64,000 bases of DNA from Plutella xylostella (lineage: Eukaryota > Arthropoda > Insecta > Lepidoptera > Plutellidae): assembly GCF_932276165.1 (NCBI RefSeq), contig NC_063991.1:425001-489000 (forward strand). Reading direction: 5' to 3'. Made by a program: the position numbers and the translations under genes. This document shows, in pieces, positions 54,425 through 64,000 of the stretch (the first letter of the stretch is position 1; each line of letters begins with the position of its first letter). The notes under the pieces were generated by a model. It ran no database searches. It was given only the letters and a program-made list of their open reading frames with translations, and was not told where the DNA came from.

Positions 54425-55672
54425 TAGGGTTTCGTTTTTCCCGACCTTTTTCTGTTCCCGGGAAACGGGAATTTTTTTCAAGATTTCCCGGGAATTCCCG
54501 GGAAACGGGAATTTATTTTAAATGCTAGTTTTCGCTATTTTCGGGTATTAAAACACTTACAATTAAATCAAATATACTTTTATAACTCTTACTTTTATTT
54601 CTCGTATAGGTAGAAAAAAGCAACAGTCAGATAAATTAACAACCAAAATTATAATGATTTGTTTTACATGCAAAATTATTTGTTTTTCTTTATTGTAAAT
54701 TAAACCAAAGGTATTATGATTAACAGTTTGAAAATAATATTATTCAAAATTAATTACACTTGAGGCAATGTTTTAGAAAAATTTAATTCATTCAGCGATT
54801 TATCGCTCAACCTACTTCTTATTTTAGTTTTTTCTCTGCGTTAGTAATTCTATAAAAATAAACGCGGACACAAAACCGGGACATAAAAAATATATAATAA
54901 TAAACAAACAAAAACCCGACTGCACGCTAAAAAGGTGAAAACAAGTCCTAATGTTAATGGAAAGTATCGTGGGCGAGGACCACCAGAGGTTTCACCATTT
55001 AGGTGAATGTTACTTAGATACTTTACATTCACCTTTTTAGCGTGCATTCGGGTTTTTGTTTGTTTATAATTATATTTATTATTTGTAACTTTTTAGTTGT
55101 TTTTATTTTATGAAATTTTACGTCAGTAGTCGGGTTTTAGTTCATGAACATTTTTTATTTCAATAATTTTGGTGTTGTTAATTAAATACCTACAATATGC
55201 ATATCTTTGGAATGTGCAAATCAAGCTCATTCATTTGATACCCCACACGGCATAGTTGAAAAATATTATTTTTTCGATCATCACGTTATGTCCTCTAGAG
55301 GGCGCTATGTACATTTTAATGTAACGTCATCGCGCCATCAATACGCTTCTAACGATACCTCATACATCAAAATCTATCAAGCCGTTTAGGCTACAGGAGG
55401 TAACAAAGAAACAGACAAACATACATACATACATACATACAATCGAAAATCATTACCCTCCTCCTTCGGCAGTCGGGTAAAAAATATGACAGGCGTCACA
55501 CTACCGTTAGCTTTTACATACTCTGGTCACATATGTAAAAGTCGATATTTTTTTTGATAAATAAAGATGAAAATATAGCATAGAAGCGATAAAAAATAAT
55601 ACCCGGGAATTCCCGGGAATTATATTTTTTTTCCCGGTTTCGGGAACACGTCAACACGGGAACGAAACCCTA
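54425..55672. mobile_element. hAT-like element inserted in gene E only, 8-bp target duplication
   Basis: TAGGGTTTCGTTTTTCCCG at the left and CGGGAACGAAACCCTA at the right are terminal inverted repeats, flanked by ATTCCGAT at 54417-54424 and 55673-55680. F has a single ATTCCGAT at about 61873. CCCGGGAATTCCCGGGAA words lie near both ends. An AAACCCGACTGC-type repeat (54904-55482) is nested inside. There is no transposase frame, so it is non-autonomous. Confidence 0.9.
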
Positions 55673-55759
55673 ATTCCGATGCACTTTTAAATGTAGCTGT
55701 AGGTACCTCAATATTGCAGACGGTGACATTAAGCTACTCAAAGTATGTTTTACTTATAT

Positions 55760-56006
55760 TAATAATAATAATAATATGTGGGGACATCTCACACACGGCC
55801 ATCCCACCCCAAACTAGGCAGAGCCTGTAATATGGGTATCGGACAGGTGATATTTGTACACAAATATATAGATAGATACATCTTAAATATAAATATTAAC
55901 ACCCAAGACCCGAGTACAAATATCTGTCACTAAACAAATATCTGCCCCAGCCGGTAAGCGAACCCGGGACCTTCGGCATAGCAGTCAGGGTCACTAACCA
56001 CTACAC
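55760..56006 (-). mobile_element. SINE family 1 copy, gene E intron 6
   Basis: Diverged copy (CCGGTAAGCGAACCCGGGAC at the B-box), shared with 61960-62205, so it predates the E/F duplication. Confidence 0.8.
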
Positions 56007-56186
56007 AATATTCTGACAATATATTATTCTAATATTCTGCTGCCAGTAAGTGTAATAAATGAGTTCTGTTTTGTTTCCAGCCGTTATTATATGTACAACA
56101 AGCATTTGAAGAGAGTCCACGGGGAAGTGATACAATGTGATTTTTGCAGCAAAATCTTTACCGCAAAGGAAGCGCTTAAAAGACAT

Positions 56187-56290
56187 ATTACTAAGTAGGA
56201 ATTTATTTATTTGTAAACGCTTTTTTGTGCACATATACAACATTACTAAGTACGAATATATTCATTTGTAAACGCTTTTTTGTGCACATT
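56187..56290 (+). repeat. 48-bp direct repeat across the gene E exon 7 donor
   Basis: ATTACTAAGTAGGAATTTAT to GTGCACAT (56187-56234) recurs with few changes at 56242-56290. The first copy contains the end of exon 7 and its GTAGGA donor; the second contains a similar GTACGA. Confidence 0.8.
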
Positions 56291-56828
56291 TTACCATTAC
56301 AGATCAACACATTTAAAAACACAGATAATGTATTGCATCTTTCTTACTTAGCACAAAAGGTAAACAATCTTTGTGTGTCTCTTTATTTGAATTTATTTAG
56401 AGACTAGTTTTTTTAAAATAAACCTTGTTTTACAGTATATGGATATAAAGAGACAGATATAGATTTAATGCCGACATTAGCTTAATGCTCCTTTCTGTAA
56501 CTTCATATATTATATATTACAGCATTCATCAGGGCCTCGCGCCTGTGTACGAGTGCAATGTTTGCGAGAAGAAATATAAATCCAAAGTAAATTTCAAAAA
56601 TCACACAAAAGCTGCCCACAGTACCAACGTAAGCATAGAATACATGGAATATTTAAAATATGTATAAGAAAAAAATATTATGCAATTTATTAAACAGAAT
56701 CAGAATCAGAATTTATTTAATAAAAAGAGATTACAACACCAATTACAGTGGTCTCCACACTAGGGTAAATAAACATTTGATTAGCTATACTTACTTGGGT
56801 TTTTAAAATTATTTTTCTTTGTGTCACC

Positions 56829-56989
56829 TAGGGCTAGTTTCACTATACTCTGCTAGAGCATTAACACCCCTGTTAACGGACTGTTAAGGTTAGTCCACCA
56901 TGCTTTAACAGCACGTTTATTCCCTCAACAATAATTCGAAGAAGCCTGATTAGACTGTAACTAACAGAGTATGGCGAAACTACGCCTTA
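56829..56989. mobile_element. MITE, ends AGGGCTAGTTTCACTATACT, gene E intron 8
   Basis: AGGGCTAGTTTCACTATACT with CTG faces CAGAGTATGGCGAAACTACGCC. The inner sequence TTAACACCCCTGTTAACGG is itself a small palindrome. Confidence 0.65.
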
Positions 56990-58331
56990 AAAAGTAAAGT
57001 TATTAGATTTGTTTCGGTTCGGAAAACTATAACTATTATAACAATGCATTTACATTTTAAAGTAAACAATAGTAAGCGATTAAAAGTTGATAAGTACAAC
57101 TATTATTAGTGTACGTACCTCGTTATAAAGTGAGTGCGGGTAAATCTATTGTTGCAAACATTGCAGGACGACGCCGCGCCGCCGGCGTACTGCGTCGAGT
57201 GTAAACAACATTTCAAAAATGAATCTATATTGAAACTTCATCTGCAGATGTCCAAGAAACACGCGGCGCCCAGGTACACTGCGGTTCACTAAGTGTGACC
57301 TTTGTGAAATGGTGGTACATTATGACTTTTGACAAGTAATTCTAATATTCTACGTCCAAACAATAAACGATTTCATATCATTTCATGACCAAAGGTCGTT
57401 TATTCACCAGGGGGTCTAGTATAGGTTTGACAGCTTGGCGAAAACTATAAAAGTTTACGTTTTCTAGCATACTAAGTGGCGCCTCTTGCGGAAACTACCG
57501 TGAAACTTTTGCATCTGCAATCAAACGTCATAGGACTCACGTTATATTTTACAAAATAATACATAAATTACGAATAGCTTGTACCTACATAACTTTGTAA
57601 CTCCGTTATATCATTCCTCAGGTACGAATGTGACCACTGCGGTGTTAAAAGCGTCAACAAAGCAGGTCTTCAGTATCACATAGACTCCACACATATGAAG
57701 ATTCCTAGATACGAGTGTGAAACGTGCGATCAGGTATATTATACCTATGGTACTATTGCTTACTAAACTTATGCCGAATACATTTTTCATCGCGTTGTAC
57801 CTAGTACCTAAAAAGTTAAAAGGGGTTCAGTCGTCTGGGAATTTATTAATACATACTTCTACTCGTATGTACACATATGAATAAATAATAATTGAGTTAT
57901 TATTTCTTACAGAAGTTTATAACAATCATTTCCTTGAGGCGGCACAAACAAAATGCCCACGGAGGCAAGAAGGCAGCGGTCAAGAAACACGTGTGCCATG
58001 TGTGCGGAAAAGAATTTACGGTAAGTAACACACTTCACACTTATATTCTAAAGGAAAAACTTTATGAGTGTGTACGAATTATTACAAAAGGACAATGATC
58101 CAATCTGACCCTGTTTTCAAAAATTGGTGTACAGTGACCATTTCGGTATTATTGCAGGTCAGAAAAAGTCTGAAAGAGCACTTGAACACCCACTCCGGGC
58201 TGCGTCCGTTCAAGTGCAATGTGTGCGGAGATACATTCGCGTACAGTGCGGCACTCTACACACACAACAAACTCAAGCACTTGAAAATAAAACCTGAGTC
58301 CTGGAAGAAGAAGAAGAAGACTGCCAATTAA

Positions 58332-59140
58332 TTCATTCTACCGCGCAGGTATCTGACCATCCCTGAATTTAGGGCGAAACAGATATCATGAATGAACAAG
58401 TTTATATAGCATTATTAGTAAGTTCATCTCAGCAAAGTTAACCTAAATTCGTGGGGGGCAGATAACTGCGTCGCAAACAATAAATCTTAAATAAATAATT
58501 TTACCACAGATTTATACCTACACTGTTTTTTTTCTTTTTTGCTCCTTTCGTTACATGTACAGACACCTAAAGAGATATTTATACCACCCCGCAGCATAAA
58601 CACTTTACGATCTACTGAGGGAATCTGATACTTGGCATGAAAAAATGTAATTTGTGTGTACCTAACTGGTTACCTGGCTATTGATAACACAAATCAAAGC
58701 TTAGCGGCAAATCATCCTAAGGTGAGCTGGGAACGTCCCATCCGTACCTTGCTATCATGCACCTGTCCTGTAATCTACACTGCAAGCAAGTATCAAGAAA
58801 GCTGTTTGGGATGCCATGTGGCGCTCCTAGTCTACTATTTCTTGCCAGGCCGTAATACAAAGTCCTTATACGTTTGTGTACGTTAAAAAGCACAGAATAT
58901 ATACTCTGTAAAAAGTTTCAATGTCAACCATAGAGTATATAAAAACTAAAATGTCAGTGTCAGCTGTGCTCCTTATATCCAAATTCACAATATTGTTTTC
59001 TATAATTGTGTATTATAATTCAGTTAAAAGAGAATCATATATAACTGATATAACGAAGTGATAATTCGTGGATATACATACTTAAATACTCGTTCATTTC
59101 TTTTGTTTTCTGGCATGTTTTTGTAAGTAAAGTTGTTAAA
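58332..59140. other. Gap between genes E and F
   Basis: No exon and no element ends recognised. It must hold the 3' end of E and whatever drives F. Homology to the D/E promoter is absent up to about 10 nt before the F start codon. Confidence 0.5.
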
Positions 59141-61821
59141 ATGTTAAACGCAAGTAGCACAAACGTATTGCAAGCTCCCAGCATACTGTCTCTTATAAGA
59201 GCCAACTGTTGCACCACATGTCTGAGCAGCGACCGCCGTCTCTATCCAATCAAAGCATATCTCCCTGAACTAAGATATCTCTGCAAAGAAGTTTCTGTAA
59301 GTAACCTAACCTATTGTATCTAAGTACTGAGTTGCACAAAGGAACTTTAAGCTAATGTCCTTTCTACAACTTGGCATTATTAGTTAACACAACAATTTCT
59401 ATACAATATCATCAAACCTAATCATATTAAGTAAGTACTTCATTGTACTTCAGTAAGTCATTGGGTTGGATTTAAATGCCGTTACATAGATTTGATTAAG
59501 TATATTGACTGTGTGCGAGCCTGGAGGATACCCACTAAGCCAGGTACTTACGTTTCACTGATAATACATATACTTTTTCATCACTCATGCTCTGAAAGTA
59601 GCTGTGAACTGCCTGAAAACAAGCATGAAAATAGCTCTTTTCTAGTCCAGGTTTTTTCTTTCATCTACAATGAGATGAATTTTCAGTAAAAGCCTTCTTG
59701 AACCAACACCTGATAATATGAAGGTTAGGAATATGTTTTGTTGTTAATATACTTGGTCATAATAGTAGAAGAAGAATTTTAAATGATTGCATTGACATGT
59801 TTTTTTATTTGATGTAAAATTTGTCGATAATTTATTTAAAATTTACTGTCAATAGTAATACTCTTCCACTGTTTCACAAAATTTTCGATAATATTTCATG
59901 TTTTATTTATATCCAGTTTTCAGCTGACAACACAATATGTTATGAGTGCAAAGCTATCCTAACAAAAATACTGACATTCAGACAGAGAGCAGTAGAAGCA
60001 ATGAATGTTTTACTCAGCTTGGGACAAGTAAATGCAAGTATCATTTTAATTTTAATACGTCTATCCACAAAAAGAGCCTATCTAACCTATAGTTATTCTT
60101 ACAGTCACTGAAAAAAGGTGCGGAAATCAATATTGACAGCCTCTCATCTCTAACTTGTTCCAATATTAAAAACACATTTGATGCTGAATATGACCTGACT
60201 TATAACATCATTCCAATTGAATTGAAACAAGAAAGTGATGAAGAAGCAAGTATTAAAATAGAAAATGTGGATATATGTGATGGCATCAGTGATGATGATG
60301 ATGATAGAGAACCACTCTCGGGGCCCAGGACGGAGGGATCAGTTGAAGCGGAGAGCCTCCTAACCCCATGGAAAGTGGAAGCTGAGTCAGTATCAGCAGA
60401 ATGTAAGGAAGAACAAGAACAGTCTGATGATAATGAGGTACTTAATGTCTAATCAAATAATTTTCACATTTAAACATGTCTAAATTTACCAATATAAAAT
60501 ATTATTATTTTACCTCTTCATAACTGCCCGTTGTCCTCAGAAGCCTTCAAAATCTCTAGCCTCAGAAAATAAGCCCTTAGCTTCAAGAAAACTCAGCAAT
60601 AGCTTCATTTATAGCAATACCGACCACCAGCCCTCGTCATCACTAGCTGAGAATGAGCGTGCGTACGACATAAAGACATTCAGTAGTGATGCAGAACTGA
60701 CTGCATTCAGGGAGGCCAGTAAGAAACCGACCTTGGCTGGCAGAGTTTACAAATGTGAAACGTGCATTATTGCATTTGGGAAAAAGGAATTATTTGACAA
60801 ACACAAAAAATTGCATGATAAGGTAAAAATTTAATACATACATAGGTACATATGCTAACGACTGTAATCCTTAAAGGGGTGAAGGAAAACATCGTGAGGA
60901 AACCTGCACATCTCTAGATTCTAGATGTGTAACCTCAGTGCATTGTGGCTGAGTACTAATGTACAGGAAGAGGACTCTAATTACCCCTTCGGGATCACAG
61001 TCGTGAGCATATTTGCTCTAATTCTATTGAATAAAATTACATTAAAATTTTGTCTAGGTACTTCAAACTGAATATTTTGTAAGCTAATGCTGAAACTCTG
61101 ATAGCTTCACATAACACTAACTCAATCTCGAGAAAGTTTCCACAGGTTTCAATTTATGTATTTTAATATTATTTTTTTCAGCAAAGGGGTCCATTTATGT
61201 GTCGTTTCTGTGAACTGAGGTTTACATTGAGAAGCGCATGTGAAGAACATGTAAACTCTCACTACAGGTCAGTCTGATTACTAACTCTTATTATGAGTTG
61301 TGAGTCTTATTAGAGTCCGCATCACAATAGCTGTAGGGTACACTTTTGTACCTTTTCAAATTAAGTTATCGTTTATTTTTTAATTAAAAATATCCCGACG
61401 AATTGAGAACCTCCTCCTTTTTTTGAAGTCGGTTAAAAATAAGACCACCCTTGAGGTAGCCCTAATACAACAATAAAAAATATCATCAAAATCGGGCAAT
61501 AACTGGTGAAGATATCGGTGAAAATACATATATATACATATGCATTATACAAAAAATACATACAGACGAATTGATATCTCGTATTTTTGAAGTCGGTTAA
61601 TAAAAAGGGGTTCTTTGAGTTTAGAAATGTACAACAGCGTATAGCTAGTTATAAAGCTGACTGCTCAATCAAAAAATCTATATGAAATGGAATATTTATT
61701 TTGACAGACATTACACATGTCGCTTCTGCGACTATCGTCACCACAGAGAGTCGCAAATGCAATGGCACATACATCGATACCACAAGGCATACGAGTGTGG
61801 AGAATGCAATATTAAATTTAC
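59141..61821 (+). CDS. Gene F: 5' half of a ZAD-C2H2 gene, exons 1-6 of a tandem copy of E
   Basis: Exons are 59141-59296, 59917-60033, 60105-60437, 60541-60822, 61182-61267 and 61708-61821, all open and in phase, with the GC donor at 60034. They encode the ZAD (CTTC, CYEC), the acidic linker (with DDDDD and KEEQEQSDDNE), one finger in exon 4 (YKCETC), one in exon 5 and one and a half in exon 6. Exon 4 keeps the base that E has lost. Sequence identity to E is very high in exons and introns. The match to E stops near 62221, inside sequence following a shared SINE; exons 7-12 are not found to the window end, so F is truncated, or continues beyond the LINE block. Confidence 0.75.
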
Positions 61822-61959
61822 GTGAGTATTTGAAAGAAGAAGAAGAAAGAAAATGTTTTTAGTTCGTAATATTCCGATGCACTTTTAAATGTAGCTGTAG
61901 GTACCTCAATATTGCAGACGGTGACATTAAGCTACTCAAAGTATGTTTTACTTATATTA

Positions 61960-62205
61960 ATAATAATAATAATATGTGGGGACATCTCACACACGGCCAT
62001 CCCACCCCAAACTAGGCAGAGCCTGTAATATGGGTATCGGACAGGTGATATTTGTACACAAATATATAGATAGATACATCTTAAATATAAATATAAACAC
62101 CCAAGACCCGAGTACAAATATCTGTCACTAAACAAATATCTGCCCCAGCCGGTAAGCGAACCCGGGACCTTCGGCATAGCAGTCAGGGTCACTAACCACT
62201 ACACA
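61960..62205 (-). mobile_element. SINE family 1 copy at the end of the E/F duplication
   Basis: Same diverged copy as 55760-56006 (CCGGTAAGCGAACCCGGGAC). The E/F homology ends about 15 bp beyond it, at TTCTGACAATAT. Confidence 0.8.
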
Positions 62206-62249
62206 ATATTCTGACAATATACATACACATACATCCATCCTGACGTCCC

Positions 62250-62826
62250 TCAGCAGGGACAAAGGGCTTTGAGAAGATTTCTCCATCTGACTCGATCTTG
62301 GGCAGCGGCTGCGAGATCCTCCCACTCCATCCTCATAACCTTTGCCTCACTCTCCACAGAACGTCGCCAGGTTGTTTTTGGGCGGCCTCTTTTACGGCTT
62401 CCAGGTGGCTGCCAGGTGAGTATGAGCTTCGAAGGAGTTTCTCCAGGTCTTCTAAGGGTATGCCCCAGCCACCTCCATTTTCTAATGAGGATTTCTTGGT
62501 CGATAGGTTTCTGCTTGGTCAGTCTCCACAGTTCCGCGTTCGAAATGGTTCGTGGCCAGTAAATCCGCAGGATTCGCCTTAAGCATTTGTTGACAAATAC
62601 TTGTAGCTTGCTGGATAGGTCTTTCCGAACGAACCATGTCTCGCAACCGTATAACAGGACTGACTTCACGTTAGACTCGAAAATCCTCACTTTTGTTCGC
62701 CGGGTGATGACGCTGGAGCTCCACACTGGTTTCAACTGGGCAAACGCGCCTCTTGCCTTGTTCAGACGACTCTCTATGTCCAAGTCTGTCCCACCTGTTG
62801 GATCTACTACTCCCCCTAGGTAAGTA
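62250..62826 (-). pseudogene. C-terminal fragment of an RTE-like LINE polymerase
   Basis: On the minus strand about 190 codons run from LGGVVDPTGG through KSVLLYGCETW, KWRWLGHTLRRP and GSRKRGRPKTTWRR to the stop at 62250, the thumb and C-terminal tail of an RTE-type polymerase. The apparent N-terminal Ile run comes from an ATT repeat belonging to the neighbouring LINE. The 5' part is missing. Confidence 0.8.
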
Positions 62827-62827
62827 A

Positions 62828-64000
62828 TAATAATAATAATAATAATAAGTTTATTTGCCAAAAAGAAGAACACATGTACAAACAGTAGGTATATAGGTAC
62901 AATGGCAGAGAGTCTACAGTAGAAATATGGGGTAGTAACCCCTAAACTAGGCAGAGCCTGTAACTTAGGGGATACTTAAATATCCTTAATTGCTACCGGT
63001 ATGCAACACACATTACTACATGGATTTACGTAGGACATTAATTGGATTGAATTTTTGGGAGAAACATAATAATTTAAATTTAAAGTTAACTTATGTTACT
63101 GAAATAAATAAACAATGAACAATGATATTATATAAGCCAAGATATAACTAAATTTTACATACAAAATACTACTTATCTAAAACTATTACAATAAAGTTTT
63201 GAGCAAATCCTCAATCTCTTCATAGGTTAAGGTTAGCAAAAGTGTTGTGACCTTTCTTTTACACTCAAAGTTATTTGTGTGATAAATATTGATCATTTTA
63301 TTTATCTTATTATAGAGTCGAGAGCCTTGAATATCGTAATTTTGACTGGAAAACTTCAACCTGTGCTTAACAGTCGGGAAAACATTTTTGCCTATACGCG
63401 AATTACTTATGGCAGTGAGATGTTCAGATGTAATTGATTTGTGTTTTCGTAATACTGTTTTTTGAATATATAATTTCCTAACTGACAACACGCCACATTC
63501 TGAGTACAGTGCAGCAGTTGGATATCGGAATGGTTTAAACATCAACACTTTTAGAAGCGCGCGTTGAGCACGCTCAAGCTTCAGTAACAGTGTTTTCCCG
63601 GCTCCTCCCCATGCACTTATACAATAGGTAAGATTAGATTCTACTAGGGCAAAATATACCATTTTTAATGTAGAGAAGTCAGCTGAGCGACGGAGATTTT
63701 TAAATATGGCTATTAGTTTTCTGACCCTGTTTGTAAGAGCTTCTATGTGTGCATGCCATTTAAGTTTCTCGTCAATATAAACGCCGAGGTATTTGGCACT
63801 AGTAACCTTAGTTATGGGAATACACGAACATATAGTGCCGTTATTGCATCTATGGGCTATGATGGAATAATTTGGTGGTGGTTGTTGGGAGTTCAATAAT
63901 GCAAAAGCGACATATTGTGTCTTCTTAATATTTAAAGTGAGCAAGTTGGTAGATAACCACTGTTGTACCCGTCGAAGGCTGATCTCCGCACTCTCCTTAA
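62828..64000 (-). mobile_element. CR1/Daphne-like LINE, 3' part, continues past window
   Basis: On the minus strand the 3' end carries a TTATTATTATT-type tail at about 62828-62849, preceded by a 340-bp 3' region and the polymerase C terminus. The tail abuts the RTE-like fragment, so this LINE probably inserted into that one. Confidence 0.8.
63186..64000 (-). CDS. CR1/Daphne-like ORF2 C terminus (partial)
   Basis: The frame is open from the window edge to the stop at 63186. LTLNIKKTQYVAF, SAKYLGVYIDEKLKWHAHIE, LTYCISAWGGAGK and FKPFRYPTAALYSECGVLSV match, block by block, the C-terminal part of the ORF2 at 22936-25866 (for example KYLGVLIDNNLSFKPHI, NYCISSWGGAHK and FRPFRYPTTLLYEYCEVLTV). It is a different family of the same clade. 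Confidence 0.85.
   Translation of the reverse strand, partial: KESAEISLRRVQQWLSTNLLTLNIKKTQYVAFALLNSQQPPPNYSIIAHRCNNGTICSCIPITKVTSAKYLGVYIDEKLKWHAHIEALTNRVRKLIAIFKNLRRSADFSTLKMVYFALVESNLTYCISAWGGAGKTLLLKLERAQRALLKVLMFKPFRYPTAALYSECGVLSVRKLYIQKTVLRKHKSITSEHLTAISNSRIGKNVFPTVKHRLKFSSQNYDIQGSRLYNKINKMINIYHTNNFECKRKVTTLLLTLTYEEIEDLLKTLL

Larger units (their letters stand above)
50576..58331 (+). pseudogene. Gene E: ZAD-C2H2 gene, 12 exons, 1-nt frameshift in exon 4
   Basis: Exons are 50576-50731, 51081-51197, 51271-51603, 51701-51981, 52342-52427, 54254-54367, 56081-56194, 56523-56628, 57167-57273, 57622-57733, 57913-58020 and 58158-58331. Exon 2 has a GC donor (51198-51199). Exon 4 is 281 nt against 282 in F: one G is missing near 51834 and the frame stops at 51857-51859. 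As it stands it encodes about 254 aa, the ZAD plus linker without fingers; all later exons remain open and spliceable. Exon 7 uses a donor 3 nt later than its paralogues (GTAGGA). Exons 1, 10, 11 and 12 are almost identical to D. Intron 5 and intron 6 hold three insertions absent from F. Confidence 0.8.

Noticed and set aside
1..64000. CRISPR arrays, bacterial operons, ribosomal RNA or organellar genes
   Set aside because: None seen; the regular repeats present are minisatellites, MITEs and SINEs of a eukaryotic genome.

Overview
The window looks like lepidopteran (moth or butterfly) nuclear DNA. The evidence is a dense mix of interspersed repeats of types I know from lepidopteran genomes (tRNA-headed SINEs, palindromic MITEs, and the repeat classes opening CCGGCCAAGTGCGAGTCGG and CTATTCCCGCGAGCTTCG), intact non-LTR retrotransposons with ATT-repeat or poly(A) tails, and intron-rich ZAD-C2H2 zinc-finger genes. 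No bacterial or organellar features are visible.

The host genes form one cluster. Gene A (+, 3813-5310) is a two-exon C2H2 gene without a ZAD. Genes B (-, 28622 to 9711), C (+, 29109-38670), D (-, 49712 to 39577), E (+, 50576-58331) and F (+, 59141-61821, truncated) are paralogous ZAD-C2H2 genes. I rebuilt B to E as 12 exons each, with the same intron phases and nearly the same exon lengths: two ZAD exons, one acidic linker exon, one linker-plus-finger exon, then eight finger exons giving about 11 C2H2 fingers. B/C and D/E are divergent (head-to-head) pairs, C and D are tail-to-tail, and F is a recent tandem copy of the 5' half of E. Exon 2 of C, D, E and F ends in a GC donor (GC-AG intron); B has GT. 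C carries a 5-nt deletion in ZAD exon 2 and E a 1-nt deletion in exon 4, so both reading frames are broken. A, B and D look intact; F is intact up to exon 6.

Mobile elements fill the introns and gaps. A Ty3/gypsy pol with its 3' end lies at 3-3364. A full CR1/Daphne-like LINE with both ORFs open sits at about 21418-26420 in intron 3 of B. A 5'-truncated LINE is at about 32337-34896 in intron 6 of C. A complete jockey-type element with open gag and pol, a poly(A) tail and a 12-bp target duplication is at 40010-44553 in intron 10 of D. RTE-like and CR1-like fragments occupy 62250-64000, where F would be expected to continue. The E/F duplication acts as a clock: three elements in E are absent at clean empty sites in F.

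Family knowledge says the ZAD dimerises and the C2H2 fingers bind DNA, so the cluster should encode nuclear DNA-binding proteins. The most unusual observations are the conserved GC-AG intron, the near-identity of the first and last exons of D and E with divergent middle fingers, the ZAD-only product predicted from E, the same MITE family in both divergent promoters, two elements built of degenerate short phrases around a shared core, a perfect 56-bp palindrome in the D 3' region, a SINE with a 53-bp target duplication, and a 4.6-kb interval bounded by long inverted repeats that holds hairpin-forming repeats.
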